Assembly: GCF_000389965.1 (NCBI RefSeq)
Contig: NC_021191.1
Location: 4,527,501 to 4,591,500, forward strand
Source: Actinoplanes sp. N902-109
GTDB lineage: Bacteria > Actinomycetota > Actinomycetes > Mycobacteriales > Micromonosporaceae
Length of the DNA stretch: 64,000 nt
Reading direction: 5' to 3'
Shown: positions 45,351-54,132 of the stretch, piece after piece
How positions within the stretch are numbered: the first letter of the stretch is position 1
Layout: each line of letters starts with the position of its first letter
Position numbers and translations under genes: made by a program
Notes under the pieces: model-generated
Database searches by the model: none
What the model saw: the letters and a program-made list of their open reading frames with translations, nothing else
What the model was told of the DNA's origin: nothing

Positions 45351-45908
45351 GTAGCCCGGGTCTCCTCCGGCTTCGAACGCATCCTGACCGGCCCGGCGCT
45401 GCGGCGTGACAATCGGGTGGCCGCGACCGCGCGCCGGCCCGAGGCGCTGGACGACCTGCGGCACCCCCAGTCGTGGACCGCCGCGCTCGACGTGATCCGC
45501 GCGGCGCTGCCGCGCCTGCGTGCCCGGCGGCGCTGCCGCGCCTGCAAGTCTCGTCCGCGAGCGGGCAGACCACCTGTACCGGCTTCGGTACACCACGCCG
45601 CCACGTGGTGCATCGAGGGCTTCTGCGAGACTGTCGCGGCCGAAAACCCACCCCCACCGGCGACGTCGGCCTGGACACCGCCCCGGCCATCCCCGAGTAC
45701 GACGCCACGCCCGCCGGTGACACCCGGCGGGCGCTCGCGGACGGCTCGCTCGCCCCGGACAACGACCCACAGGCGACCGTCCGAGCGAAGATCGCGTGTA
45801 TGGACGCCCCCGGACGCGCCGCTGCCGCTGCCGCCGGACGGGGACACCTACCGCGACGTGCGCGCGTCGTACGTCCGGCGGCTGGAGCTGCTGGAGGCCG
45901 CGGGGGCG
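45351..45908 (+). pseudogene. Decayed short-chain dehydrogenase gene
   Basis: Frame one reads SSGFERILTGPALRRDNRVAATARRPEALDDLR, the S-S-G-F-G nucleotide-binding start of an SDR. The middle is lost or scrambled; a second frame reads AIPEYDATPAGDTRR...DPQATVRAKI and a third DTYRDVRASYVRRLELLEAAGAI, matching the C-terminal part of the same family. At least two frame changes and missing catalytic Y-x-x-x-K region make it non-functional. The 45121-45350 stretch before it holds nothing I can support apart from the selC promoter. Confidence 0.65.
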
Positions 45909-45909
45909 A

Positions 45910-47244
45910 TCAGGCCGGGCACACCGTTCCGCGTTCCGGCACGGTCAGTGTGGTCAGGTAGGCGTCACCGGTGGCGATGGTGCAGGCGGTGCTGCCGTAC
46001 GAGCCGTGGCCCGCGCCGTCGTAGGTGAGCAGCACGCCGGAGCGGCCCAGCTGCCGGCTGATCGACAGGGCCCAGGTGTAGCCGGTCGCCGGGTCGTGCC
46101 GGGAGTTGATCAGCAGCAGCGGGGTGCGGGTGTGCACGGCCAGCCGGTGCTGCGGGTTGGTCACCGGCTGCGGCCAGCCCAGGCACGTACCGATGGCCAG
46201 GACCCCGGCCGAGTAGCGCAGGTCCTTGGTCGCTGCGCGGTGCAGCAGTCTCTGGTACGACGCGAAGTCGCGCACCGGGAAGCCGAAGTCATTGCAGATC
46301 ACCGGTACGACCGGGGCGGGTGGCGTACGGATCGTGCCCGGTCTGCCGGCCAGCCAGTCGGTGAGCAGCGTGACCAGCGCCGGGTAGTCCGGGGCGTAGA
46401 GCTGCCCGTGCACCCCGGCGGTGAGCTCCCAGGCGCTGCGGGCCAGCTCGCCGTTGTCGGACTTGCGCAGCGCCCCGGCGTACGCGGCGCGGGCGTCATG
46501 GCCGGGCAGGGCGCAGGCGGTGGCGGTGCACCAGCCGGCGAAGGCGTCGAACGAGTCCTGCAGCGCCCAGGCCTGGGAGTTCAGGAAGCCGCGGGTGCCC
46601 TGGCTGTGGTCGATGGCGCTCTCCAGCACCATCGCGCGCACCCGGGCCGGGTAGCGTTCGGCGTACAGCTCGCCGACCATGGTGCCGTAGGAGCTGCCGT
46701 GCAGGGAGATCTGCCGCTCGCCCAGGACGGCCCGGATCGCGTCGACGTCGCGGACGGTGCTCGCGCTGTCGGCGTGCTCCCACAGCTCGCCGTAGCGGTC
46801 GCGGCACTGCTGCCACGCCGCCCGGTTGTCCGCGATGCGCTGGGTGAACCCGGCGGCGCTGGTGATGACCGGGTCGGCGGGTGCCGGGCACGGCATCGGG
46901 TGGCTCGCGCCGACGCCGCGCGGGTCGAAGCTGACGATGTCGAAGCGGCGCAGCTCCTCGCCGGTGAAGCGGCCGAGCTGGTGCTGCAGCGCGTTCACCC
47001 CGGAATCGCCGGGCCCGCCCGGGGCGTAGATCAGCGTGCCGATCCGCGCGGCCGGGTCGCCCGCCGGGTGCCGGGCCATCCGCAGCCCGAAGGTCCCGGC
47101 GCCGGGGTCGCTCCAGTCGACGGGCAGGTGCAGGGTCGCGCACTGCACGCCGCTCCCGCAGGCTTCCCATTGTGGTGGTACGGGCGCAGCCGCCGCCACC
47201 GGCGGGACGGTCAGGACGAGCGCGAGGATCGAGGCGGTCATCAT
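45910..47244 (-). CDS. Secreted alpha/beta hydrolase, tripeptidyl aminopeptidase (TAP) type
   Basis: 444 residues with a signal peptide (MMTASILALVLTVPPVAAAAP). N-terminal CATLHLPVDWSDP and YAPGGPGDSGVNAL oxyanion region, FDPRGVGASHP, nucleophile Ser in LHGSSYGTMVG, and the C-terminal TAP-like domain (TPLLLINSRHDPATGYTWA, GHGSYGSTAC with catalytic His). Removes N-terminal peptides from extracellular substrates. Confidence 0.93.
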   Translation of the reverse strand: MMTASILALVLTVPPVAAAAPVPPQWEACGSGVQCATLHLPVDWSDPGAGTFGLRMARHPAGDPAARIGTLIYAPGGPGDSGVNALQHQLGRFTGEELRRFDIVSFDPRGVGASHPMPCPAPADPVITSAAGFTQRIADNRAAWQQCRDRYGELWEHADSASTVRDVDAIRAVLGERQISLHGSSYGTMVGELYAERYPARVRAMVLESAIDHSQGTRGFLNSQAWALQDSFDAFAGWCTATACALPGHDARAAYAGALRKSDNGELARSAWELTAGVHGQLYAPDYPALVTLLTDWLAGRPGTIRTPPAPVVPVICNDFGFPVRDFASYQRLLHRAATKDLRYSAGVLAIGTCLGWPQPVTNPQHRLAVHTRTPLLLINSRHDPATGYTWALSISRQLGRSGVLLTYDGAGHGSYGSTACTIATGDAYLTTLTVPERGTVCPA

Positions 47245-47330
47245 GGCTCGATCCTTCGCCGCAGTGACGTTCGCGGTAATCGGGTGCGTCCCGGAGCGTT
47301 CCCGTAAGGGGCGGGCATATCGTCGGACCC

Positions 47331-47933
47331 ATGACGACTGTCGACTTCTACTTCGACCCGGCGTGCCCGTTCGCCTGGATCACCTCCCGCTGGATCCTCG
47401 AGGTCCGTGAGCAGCGCGACCTCGACCTGCGCTGGCACGTGATGAGCCTGTACGTGCTCAACGAGGGCCGCGACCTGCCCGAGTCCTACCGCGAGTCGGT
47501 CGACCGGTCGCTGGGCACGGTGCGTGTGGTCACCGCGGCCTGGCAGCAGCACGGCGACGCCATCCTCGAGCCGCTGTACACCGCGCTGGGCACCCGCATC
47601 CACAACCAGGGCCGCCGCGGCGAGATCGAGACGGTGATCGCCGAGGCGCTGGCCGAGGTCGGGCTGCCCGCCGAGCTGGCCGAGGCGGCGCGCACCGACC
47701 AGTACGACGCCGCCCTGCGCAAGAGCCACCACGAGGGCATGGACCCGGTCGGCCCGGACGTCGGCACGCCCACCATCCACATCGACGGCGTCGCGTTCTT
47801 CGGCCCGGTGCTCAACAGCATCCCGCGCGGCGAGGCGGCGCTGAAGGTGTTCGACGGCGCGGTCGCCCTGGCCGGCTACCCCGACTTCTTCGAGCTCAAG
47901 CGCACCCGTACGGGCGACCTGAACTTCGAGTGA
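47331..47933 (+). CDS. DsbA-family protein, Rv2466c/mycothiol-nitroreductase-like with CPFA site
   Basis: 200 residues closely following M. tuberculosis Rv2466c: FYFDPACPFAWITSRWILEVREQRDLDLRWHVMSL, LNEGRDLPESYRES, LYTALGTRIHNQG, LRKSHHEGMDPVG, VGTPTIHIDGVAFFGPVL. Rv2466c has CPWC at the active site; here it is Cys12-Pro-Phe-Ala15, so the second cysteine is gone. A monothiol, mycothiol-using mechanism remains possible. No signal peptide: cytoplasmic. Confidence 0.92.
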   Translation: MTTVDFYFDPACPFAWITSRWILEVREQRDLDLRWHVMSLYVLNEGRDLPESYRESVDRSLGTVRVVTAAWQQHGDAILEPLYTALGTRIHNQGRRGEIETVIAEALAEVGLPAELAEAARTDQYDAALRKSHHEGMDPVGPDVGTPTIHIDGVAFFGPVLNSIPRGEAALKVFDGAVALAGYPDFFELKRTRTGDLNFE

Positions 47934-47952
47934 CCGGGCACCCCGGCCGGCG

Positions 47953-49164
47953 TCAGCGCAGCAGCCGCAGCGGCACCGCCGCGGCGATGGCGCGATAGCC
48001 GTCCGGGGTCAGGTGCAGGTGGTCGCCGGTGTCGTAGGCCGGCCACAGCCGCCGCGGGTCGCCCGGGTCGCGCACCGCCGCGTCGAAGTCGAGCACCGCG
48101 TCGAACAGCCGCCCGCTGCGGATCTGCTGGTTGACCCGCTGCCGGGTGGCCTCGCGCAACCCGCCCGGGTCGTCATAGCCGGTGTTGCCACCGAACGGTG
48201 TGATCGTGGCACCGGCCACCGGCAGCTCCCGGGCCTGACACCGGACGACGATCTGCTGGTACGCCGCCAGCAGCTCGTCGCCCACCGCCTGCTGGTCCGC
48301 CGCGGTGGCCGGGGCGGTGCCGATGTCGTTGACACCCTCGAACAGGATGACCCGGCCGGTGCGCCCGAGCGCCAGCACGTCGCGATCGAGCCGGGCCAGG
48401 ACGCTGGGGCCCAGCCCGTCCTGCAGCACCCGGTTGCCGCCGGCGGCCTGGTTGAGGATCGCCGGGGTCCGGGGGAACCGCGCCGCCAGCTGGTCGGGCC
48501 AGCGGTTGTTGGCGTTGGTGGTGGAACCGCGCCCGTCGGTCAGCGAGTCGCCGAGGATCACCGTGGCGGTGCCCGCCGCGCGCACCTCCACCCCGCTGAG
48601 CAGGTACCAGTGGTCCACCGCGGTGGCGCCGGGCAGGTCCGGGTCGTCGTGGTGGTCGCCGGGCAGCAGGTACGACGTGGTGCGCGAGCCGGGGTGCGAG
48701 GTGATGGCGGGGGAGTCCTGCCCGGCCGCCAGGTACACGGTCACCGTCAGGTTGCTGCGCGCCGGCACGTCGAACGGCACCGGGTCGGACACCGCCTGCG
48801 CGCCGACCGGCACGGTGACGAACGGCCGCCCGGCGAAGGTGACCGGTCGCGAGCTGCCCGGCTCGATCGCCGCGACCCCGGCCTGCCCGCCCAGCGGCCG
48901 GGCCACCGAGACCGCCGCGATCGGCAGCGCGGTGCCGCCGAAGGCGTTGGAGAACCGGACCCGCAGCCCGCTCCCGGCGGTCGAGGTGTGCACGGTCTGC
49001 CGCAGGGTGACCTGCACCAGCGGCAGCGGCGGCAGGTTGGCCGGCTCGGTGAGCTGCGGCATCGCCACCCAGGTGGGGATCCACGGCGCCGGGCCGGGGC
49101 GGGCGGCGGCGCCCGCCCCGAGCGGCAGGACGGCGGCTGCGCCGAGCAGCGACCGGCGCTTCAC
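47953..49164 (-). CDS. Secreted SGNH/GDSL esterase in the GH115 operon
   Basis: 403 residues; short Arg-Arg signal (MKRRSLLGAAAVLPLGAGAAA). Blocks: VILGDSLTDGRGS (Ser near 205), QAAGGNRVLQDG, LFEGVNDIG and TGDHLHLTPDGY give Ser-Gly-Asn-Asp/His. A ~180-residue N-terminal beta domain precedes it. Likely removes acetyl or other ester groups from xylan side chains released by the GH115 enzyme; GTG 49164 overlaps that gene's stop (GTGA). Confidence 0.9.
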   Translation of the reverse strand: MKRRSLLGAAAVLPLGAGAAARPGPAPWIPTWVAMPQLTEPANLPPLPLVQVTLRQTVHTSTAGSGLRVRFSNAFGGTALPIAAVSVARPLGGQAGVAAIEPGSSRPVTFAGRPFVTVPVGAQAVSDPVPFDVPARSNLTVTVYLAAGQDSPAITSHPGSRTTSYLLPGDHHDDPDLPGATAVDHWYLLSGVEVRAAGTATVILGDSLTDGRGSTTNANNRWPDQLAARFPRTPAILNQAAGGNRVLQDGLGPSVLARLDRDVLALGRTGRVILFEGVNDIGTAPATAADQQAVGDELLAAYQQIVVRCQARELPVAGATITPFGGNTGYDDPGGLREATRQRVNQQIRSGRLFDAVLDFDAAVRDPGDPRRLWPAYDTGDHLHLTPDGYRAIAAAVPLRLLR

Positions 49165-52130
49165 CGGGTCACCCGCCGGCTCTCGGGCGGACCCAGATAG
49201 CTGTACGGCACCCCGCCGGTGTCGACGACCAGCCGTTGCAGGATCACCCGCGGGTCCGCCGCGCTGAAGGTGAGCGTGTGCACCCCCGGGGTCAGCGTGT
49301 GTGTGGTCGTGGTGACGTTGACGTTGTCGGACGTGTTGCGCTCCCAGGCCTTGTTCATCGTGGTGTCGTCGGCGCCGGTGGCCGCGGTGATGTCCACGGT
49401 CTGCGCCGGCTGGTCGTCGAAGGCGATCGAGTAGGTGGGGTGGTCGTTGCGCGGCGACAGCATCGCGTTCACCTTGACCGGCCCGCCCGTGGTCAGCGTC
49501 AGCGTGTACTGCAGGCTGCCGGTGCCGGTCGACTTGAGACCGTCGCCGGTCTTGGCCACGCCGGGCAGCAGCTGCCAGTCACCGAGCTTGCTGCTGTAGT
49601 GCTCGGCGTCCATGGCGACGTAGCCGTTGGCCTCGACGAAGCCGCGCGGGTGCAGCCGCGGGTTGCTCACCGGCGCCTGCACGACCACCTGCCGACCGGC
49701 GCCGGTGATGGTGATCGGGACGGTCGTGTCGCCCGGCGGTGCCTTGGACCAGTCCACCCGTACGCCCAGCCGGGTCTGGTCGGTGACCCGTCCGGTGGCC
49801 GGGGTGACCGCCAGCCAGCGGACCGGCGAGCTGACCTCGTACCGGAAGGCGGTCGTGCCCTTGTTGTAGATCTCGATGAACTGCCCGGGCTGGGCCTGCC
49901 AGGGGCTGAACGCGGGCAGCACGGCCGGGTCGCCGCCGTCCAGCGCGACGCCCATGTCGGCGGCGGCGGGCACGTCGATGCGCCGGACGGCCGGGAAGAT
50001 CTCGTCGGGCAGCGCGACGTTGTTGAGCTCCGGCTGCTGCCAGGGTGCGTTCGGGCCGTAGCGCGCCACGTCGCCGTACCCGATCTTGGGTTGCAGCTGC
50101 CAGTTCTTCCACTTCCCGCCGGCCAGCGTGGTGTTGTAGTAGGCGTTCAGCGCCTGGTCCTCGGCGAACCGGGCCTCGGCCTCGGCGGCGAGCGCGTTGG
50201 TGGCGGCGCGGCCCTGGCCGGCGTACCGGATGTTGGTGAACTCGGCGCGGCGCAGCGCGTACAGGTTGGCGGTGGCCTTGACCTGGTACCAGACGAGCTG
50301 GAAGAAGGCGTCCTGAGCCCGGGCCGAAACGCGGGCCTTGATCCGCGCGGCCCGCGCGGCGAGCTGCTGCCACTCGGCGGTGACCCGGTCGAGCTCGCGG
50401 TAGGCGGTCAGGCTGAACGGGGTGGCCTGGTCGTCGTAGCTGATGCTGCCGTCCGCGGCGGTGGTGATGCGCCGGTTGAGCAGCTCCGGCTTGCGCCGCG
50501 ACTGCAGGAACCCGTAGTCGTGCAGCACGTCGGCGATCGCCCCGGCCAGCTGCGGCCCGAAGTTCTCCGCGGCGAACCCGCGTTCCCACGCGCCGAGCCG
50601 GTTCAGCGGGAACGGGTTCCAGGCGTAGTCCAGGTAGAGCTGGGTCGGCAGCTCCTCGTTCTTCAGGTCACCGACGTTGACCACCCACAGCTTGTCGACC
50701 CCGCTGGTGTACGCCAGGTTGAGTTGCTCCCACGTGTTGACCAGGTTCACCGTGTCGACCCACTTGTAGTTGCGCCCGCCGCCGACGTAGTCGAAGTGGT
50801 AGTACATGCCGTAGCCGCCGGACCGGGCGGGCAGCGAGGCGTCCGGCAGCTGGCGCAGGTTGCCCCAGTTGTCGTCGCAGAACACCACGGTCACGTCGTC
50901 CGGCGGCCGGTAGCCCTTGTCCCAGTAGCGCTGGACCTCCTTGTAGAGCGTCTGCACCTGGGGCACCCCGAGCAACCCGGTGTCGCGCAGGATCTCGCGC
51001 TGGCTGTCGATGATGGACTGCATCAGGTCGATGCCGTCGCCGTCGGGCAGGCCGACGTCGCCGTTGCCGCGCATGCCCAGCGTGACGACGCCCTCGATGT
51101 TCTGGTCCTTCATCCGCTGCGCGCCATCCCGCCAGTACGCCTTGATCGCGTCGGCGTTGCGCCGGAAGCTCCACTCGCCGGTGCCGGTGGGGTGCCGGTT
51201 CCACTCCTCGATGCCGCGCATCATCGGCGCCTCGTGCGAGGTGCCCATGACCACGCCGTAGAAGCTCGCGGTGGCGTGGTTGAGCGGGTCGTCCTCGGCG
51301 AACGCCCGGCCCCACACCGCGGGCCACAGGTAGTTGGCCTTGAGCCGCAGCATCGTCTCGAACACCTTGGCGTAGTACTGGGCGTTGAGCCCGCCGGGAT
51401 AGCCGGGCGCCTTGCCGGGCCCGAAGTAGCCGGGCGCCCAGGTGCCGGTGGCCGGGTTCTCGTCGTTGATGAAGAAGCCGCGGTACTTCACCTTCGGGGT
51501 GCCCTGGCTGTGCCGGCCGGGCGTGATCCAGACCGCGTCGCGATGCGGCACCGGCACGTCGTCCCAGAACCGCCACGGCGACACCCCGATCCGCCGGGAC
51601 AGGTCGTACGCGCCGTAGATGGTGCCGCGCTGGTCGCTGCCGGCGATGACGAACGCGCGCCGTACGCCGGGCAGCGGGTGGTCCACGACCTGCTCGACGG
51701 TGGTCTCCCAGCGCCCGGCGATCCCGCGCACGTCGAGCTTGCCGGTGCGGACCAGCCCGTCGATGAGCGGGCTCTTGCCGATCGTGCCGACCAGCACGAG
51801 CTCCCGCCCGGCCGGGTGGTCGTCGTGCAGCACCCGGGGGCGGGTGCCGGTGGCGGCCGCCAGGTCGGACTGCAGGTCGTCGACCACCCGGAGGACGCCG
51901 GCGTGGTCGGCCGTGCTGACCACCAGCGGCGCGGCGGTGCCGCCGGCCACCACCGGGAAGCGGCCCGCTCCCGGCGCCGTCGCGACGTAGTCGTCAGCCG
52001 CGGCGGTCCGGTCGTCAGCGGTCCGGTCGTCAGCGGTCCGGGCGCCGGCGCTGGGCGGGGTGCCGGCGGCGTGCGCCGGGGCGGGCATGCCGATCGGGGT
52101 GATCAGAAGCAGGGCGAGGAGCGCGCGCAT
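49161..52130 (-). CDS. Secreted GH115 family alpha-glucuronidase
   Basis: 989 residues, signal peptide then a short repeat (TADDRTADDRTAAADD). GH115 motifs: KYRGFFINDENPATGTW, FETMLRLKANYLWPAVWG, ASFYGVVMGTSHEAPMMRG, VTLGMRGNGDVG, VVFCDDNWGN, GGYGMYYHFDYVGGGRNYKW and KLWVVNVGDLKNEELP. C-terminal beta-sandwich modules follow. GH115 enzymes release (4-O-methyl-)glucuronic acid from xylan. GGAGG ahead of ATG 52130. First gene of a two-gene operon with the SGNH esterase. Confidence 0.93.
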   Translation of the reverse strand: MRALLALLLITPIGMPAPAHAAGTPPSAGARTADDRTADDRTAAADDYVATAPGAGRFPVVAGGTAAPLVVSTADHAGVLRVVDDLQSDLAAATGTRPRVLHDDHPAGRELVLVGTIGKSPLIDGLVRTGKLDVRGIAGRWETTVEQVVDHPLPGVRRAFVIAGSDQRGTIYGAYDLSRRIGVSPWRFWDDVPVPHRDAVWITPGRHSQGTPKVKYRGFFINDENPATGTWAPGYFGPGKAPGYPGGLNAQYYAKVFETMLRLKANYLWPAVWGRAFAEDDPLNHATASFYGVVMGTSHEAPMMRGIEEWNRHPTGTGEWSFRRNADAIKAYWRDGAQRMKDQNIEGVVTLGMRGNGDVGLPDGDGIDLMQSIIDSQREILRDTGLLGVPQVQTLYKEVQRYWDKGYRPPDDVTVVFCDDNWGNLRQLPDASLPARSGGYGMYYHFDYVGGGRNYKWVDTVNLVNTWEQLNLAYTSGVDKLWVVNVGDLKNEELPTQLYLDYAWNPFPLNRLGAWERGFAAENFGPQLAGAIADVLHDYGFLQSRRKPELLNRRITTAADGSISYDDQATPFSLTAYRELDRVTAEWQQLAARAARIKARVSARAQDAFFQLVWYQVKATANLYALRRAEFTNIRYAGQGRAATNALAAEAEARFAEDQALNAYYNTTLAGGKWKNWQLQPKIGYGDVARYGPNAPWQQPELNNVALPDEIFPAVRRIDVPAAADMGVALDGGDPAVLPAFSPWQAQPGQFIEIYNKGTTAFRYEVSSPVRWLAVTPATGRVTDQTRLGVRVDWSKAPPGDTTVPITITGAGRQVVVQAPVSNPRLHPRGFVEANGYVAMDAEHYSSKLGDWQLLPGVAKTGDGLKSTGTGSLQYTLTLTTGGPVKVNAMLSPRNDHPTYSIAFDDQPAQTVDITAATGADDTTMNKAWERNTSDNVNVTTTTHTLTPGVHTLTFSAADPRVILQRLVVDTGGVPYSYLGPPESRRVTR

Positions 52131-52160
52131 GTCGAGCCTCCGGAACTTTCGGACGCTGGT

Positions 52161-52204
52161 GGGACGTCGTCCCGTAACATAGATGGGTGTAGATGCAGCG
52201 TCAA
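52161..52204 (-). promoter_or_regulatory. Promoter with operator-like palindrome for the GH115 operon
   Basis: Minus-strand TTGACG (52204-52199) and TATGTT (52181-52176), spacer exactly 17 bp. Just downstream, over the expected start site, lies GGGACG-A-CGTCCC (52173-52161), a good repressor site. AAGTTCCGGA also occurs twice, at about 52217-52226 and 52139-52148, flanking the promoter. Confidence 0.65.
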
Positions 52205-52230
52205 GCGCGCGACATTTCCGGAACTTGCGG

Positions 52231-52300
52231 TCATCCCTGCCGGAACAGCCCGTCGAGCAGCAGCGTCAGCAACCGGGTCGCCGCCGCGGCGTCGCTGGTC
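52231..52300 (-). pseudogene. C-terminal scrap of a TetR regulator
   Basis: The minus strand ends AAAATRLLTLLLDGLFRQG then TGA, the usual last helix of TetR-family proteins. Everything N-terminal of it is missing; sequence changes near 52300 into the CocE remnant. Confidence 0.5.
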
Positions 52301-52339
52301 GTTCGCGTACGAGACCCCCGCCATGTCGCTGCGCCGCCT

Positions 52340-52561
52340 GCAGCCCTGCGCGCCCGGAAGCCGGCGGCCGGCGGCTACGTCGTCGTCTCCTACCCGCCGC
52401 GCGGCCGGTGGTTGCCCGGCGGCGAGATCGACACGGCCGGGCCCCGCGACCTGGCCGAACTCTCCACGGTCATCGACTGGGCGATCGCGCGGGCGGCGGC
52501 CGACCCGGGGCCGCCGGGGTCCGGTCTGACGGCGGGCGGGCACTGGCGGCATCCTGACTGA
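52340..52561 (+). pseudogene. Internal scrap of a CocE/NonD (S15-like) hydrolase
   Basis: Reads GGYVVVSYPPRGRWLPGG, EIDTAGPRDLAELSTVIDWA, ADPG, matching G-Y-V-V-V-x-Y-x-P-R-G-x-W...V-I-D-W-A of this hydrolase group just before its nucleophile. The G-x-S-Y-G motif is replaced by GSGLTAGG and a stop follows, so it is dead. Confidence 0.55.
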
Positions 52562-52621
52562 CAGACCGGTGTCCGCCGTGGATGGTGATAGTCCGCCCGC
52601 CCCACCACCCTCGGAGAAGTC

Positions 52622-53491
52622 ATGATGCGGCGCCGCCTGATCCCCGTCCTGCCGGCACTCCTGCTCCTCTCCTTCGCCATCCCCGCTTCACCCGCCGCCG
52701 GCCCGCCGACAGCCCGGCCCGGCGGTGTGTCCGCGGCCGGCGCCCGGCCGGGCACCGCCGCGGTCGCGGGACGTCCGGCGGTCGCCGGTGGTCAGCCGGG
52801 GACCGCGTTGTTCCGGGACCCGGTCACCGGGCGGATGACCCTGGTCGCCGACGACACGGTGGTGCACCCTGTGGCGGACGGCGTCGACGTGCGCCGCGAA
52901 CCCGGCCGGTTGCGTCTGCTCATCGCCGGTGGCGAGGGCGTCTATGCCGGTGCTGCGCGATGCACCCTCGGCGCGAACGTACGGCAGGGCACCACCGCCT
53001 TCTTCATCTCCTCCGGCCACTGTGCCGGCACCGGGACCACGTGGTTCGCCTCGCCCGGCCAGGGCACGCTGCTGGGCACCCGGACCGGGCTCAGCTTCCC
53101 TGGCAACGACTACGCGATCGTGCGCTACACCAACCCCGCGGTCGCCCACCCCAGCGCCGTGCAGACGCCCGGCGGCCTGCTCCCGCTCACCGGCTGGGCC
53201 GGCCCGGTGGTGGGTCAGGCGGTGTGCCGCAGCGGCGCCACCACCGGCGTACGCTGCGGCACCGTGACGGCGTTGAACGCCACCGTCACCTACGCCGAAG
53301 GCACGGTCACCGGCCTGATCCGCACGAACATCTGCGCCGAGCCCGGCGACAGCGGCGGACCGCTCTACACGACCGCGGGCGTGCTCATCGGCATCCTCTC
53401 GGGCGGTAGCGGCACCTGCACCACCGGTGGCACCACCTACTTCCAGCCCGTGGGCGAGATCCTCAGCGCGTACGGGGTGACCGTCCCCTGA
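52622..53491 (+). CDS. Secreted S1-family serine protease (streptogrisin-like)
   Basis: 289 residues: signal peptide (LIPVLPALLLLSFAIPASPA), ~80-residue pro-region, then a mature chymotrypsin-fold domain with His133 (FFISSGHCAG), Asp163 (FPGNDYAIVRY), Ser244 (CAEPGDSGGPL) and paired cysteines. The pro-region is shorter than in alpha-lytic protease. Digests extracellular protein. ATG 52622 or the adjacent 52625 follow GGAG. Confidence 0.92.
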   Translation: MMRRRLIPVLPALLLLSFAIPASPAAGPPTARPGGVSAAGARPGTAAVAGRPAVAGGQPGTALFRDPVTGRMTLVADDTVVHPVADGVDVRREPGRLRLLIAGGEGVYAGAARCTLGANVRQGTTAFFISSGHCAGTGTTWFASPGQGTLLGTRTGLSFPGNDYAIVRYTNPAVAHPSAVQTPGGLLPLTGWAGPVVGQAVCRSGATTGVRCGTVTALNATVTYAEGTVTGLIRTNICAEPGDSGGPLYTTAGVLIGILSGGSGTCTTGGTTYFQPVGEILSAYGVTVP

Positions 53492-53516
53492 CCGGGGTGC
53501 CCACCACGGGCACGGT

Positions 53517-54040
53517 CAATGCCGGGGCCGGAACGCCTCGGCGAAGTCGACCTGGCTGGCCGTCGTCGCCGCGGCGCAGCACCCGCGGTGTGCGGAAGCG
53601 GGGGTCCGGCCGTCCCTCGAGGACGAAGCCGAACAGCGCCCGCAGCGCCTCCTCACCCAGCTCGAGCGGGTGGAAGGGCAACGGGTAGGCGCTCTGGTCC
53701 GGCGACCCGGGATCGACCGGCACCGGATGCTGCCCGCCCCAGTAGGGGCGCTCGAACGGGAGCGGGTCGCCGAGGTTCTCGATGATCCCGCTGTCCGGTG
53801 ACAGGCTCATCGACTGCACCAGCCGGCTGTCCTCCCACACCGCGAAGCAGAGCCAGTCGACCACGGAATGCCTGCCGTGCATGACGATGCGGCGGCCCCG
53901 GCCCAGCTCGGCGAGCTCGCTGGGCAGGTCGGACGGCCGGTCGAGCACAAGCCGGCCGTGCGCCGGGCAGTACAGCGGCGGCGCGCGGCACCGGCCGCAG
54001 GTCACCGTCGCTGAAGGCCGGCAATGTCGTCTTCGCCCCT
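53517..54040 (-). pseudogene. Decayed DUF6928-family gene
   Basis: N-terminal scrap GAKTTLPAFSDGDLRPVPRAAAVL (frame a, near 54040) continues in frame b as GRRIVMHGRHSVVDWLCFAVWED, SLSPDSGIIENLG, FHPLELGEEALRALFGFVLEGRPDP, the family core, and ends in frame c as QVDFAEAFRPRH. At least two frame changes and a deletion of ~30 residues after the N-terminus. Function of the family is unknown to me. Confidence 0.6.
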
Positions 54041-54077
54041 GAAGGGCGGACCACGACGTTGGTAGGGTGAGGCACGT

Positions 54078-54099
54078 CGCCTGCCCGTCCGGGCAGGCG
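54078..54099 (+). promoter_or_regulatory. Hairpin in the leader of the P-loop kinase gene
   Basis: Nine-bp arms (CGCCTGCCC / GGGCAGGCG) with loop GTCC, ~34 bp before the start codon and just after a TAGGGT hexamer (54063-54068). Possible leader structure or protein-binding site. Confidence 0.4.
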
Positions 54100-54132
54100 T
54101 GGGCAGGTGCTTGCGTCAGGACAGGTCTGGTG

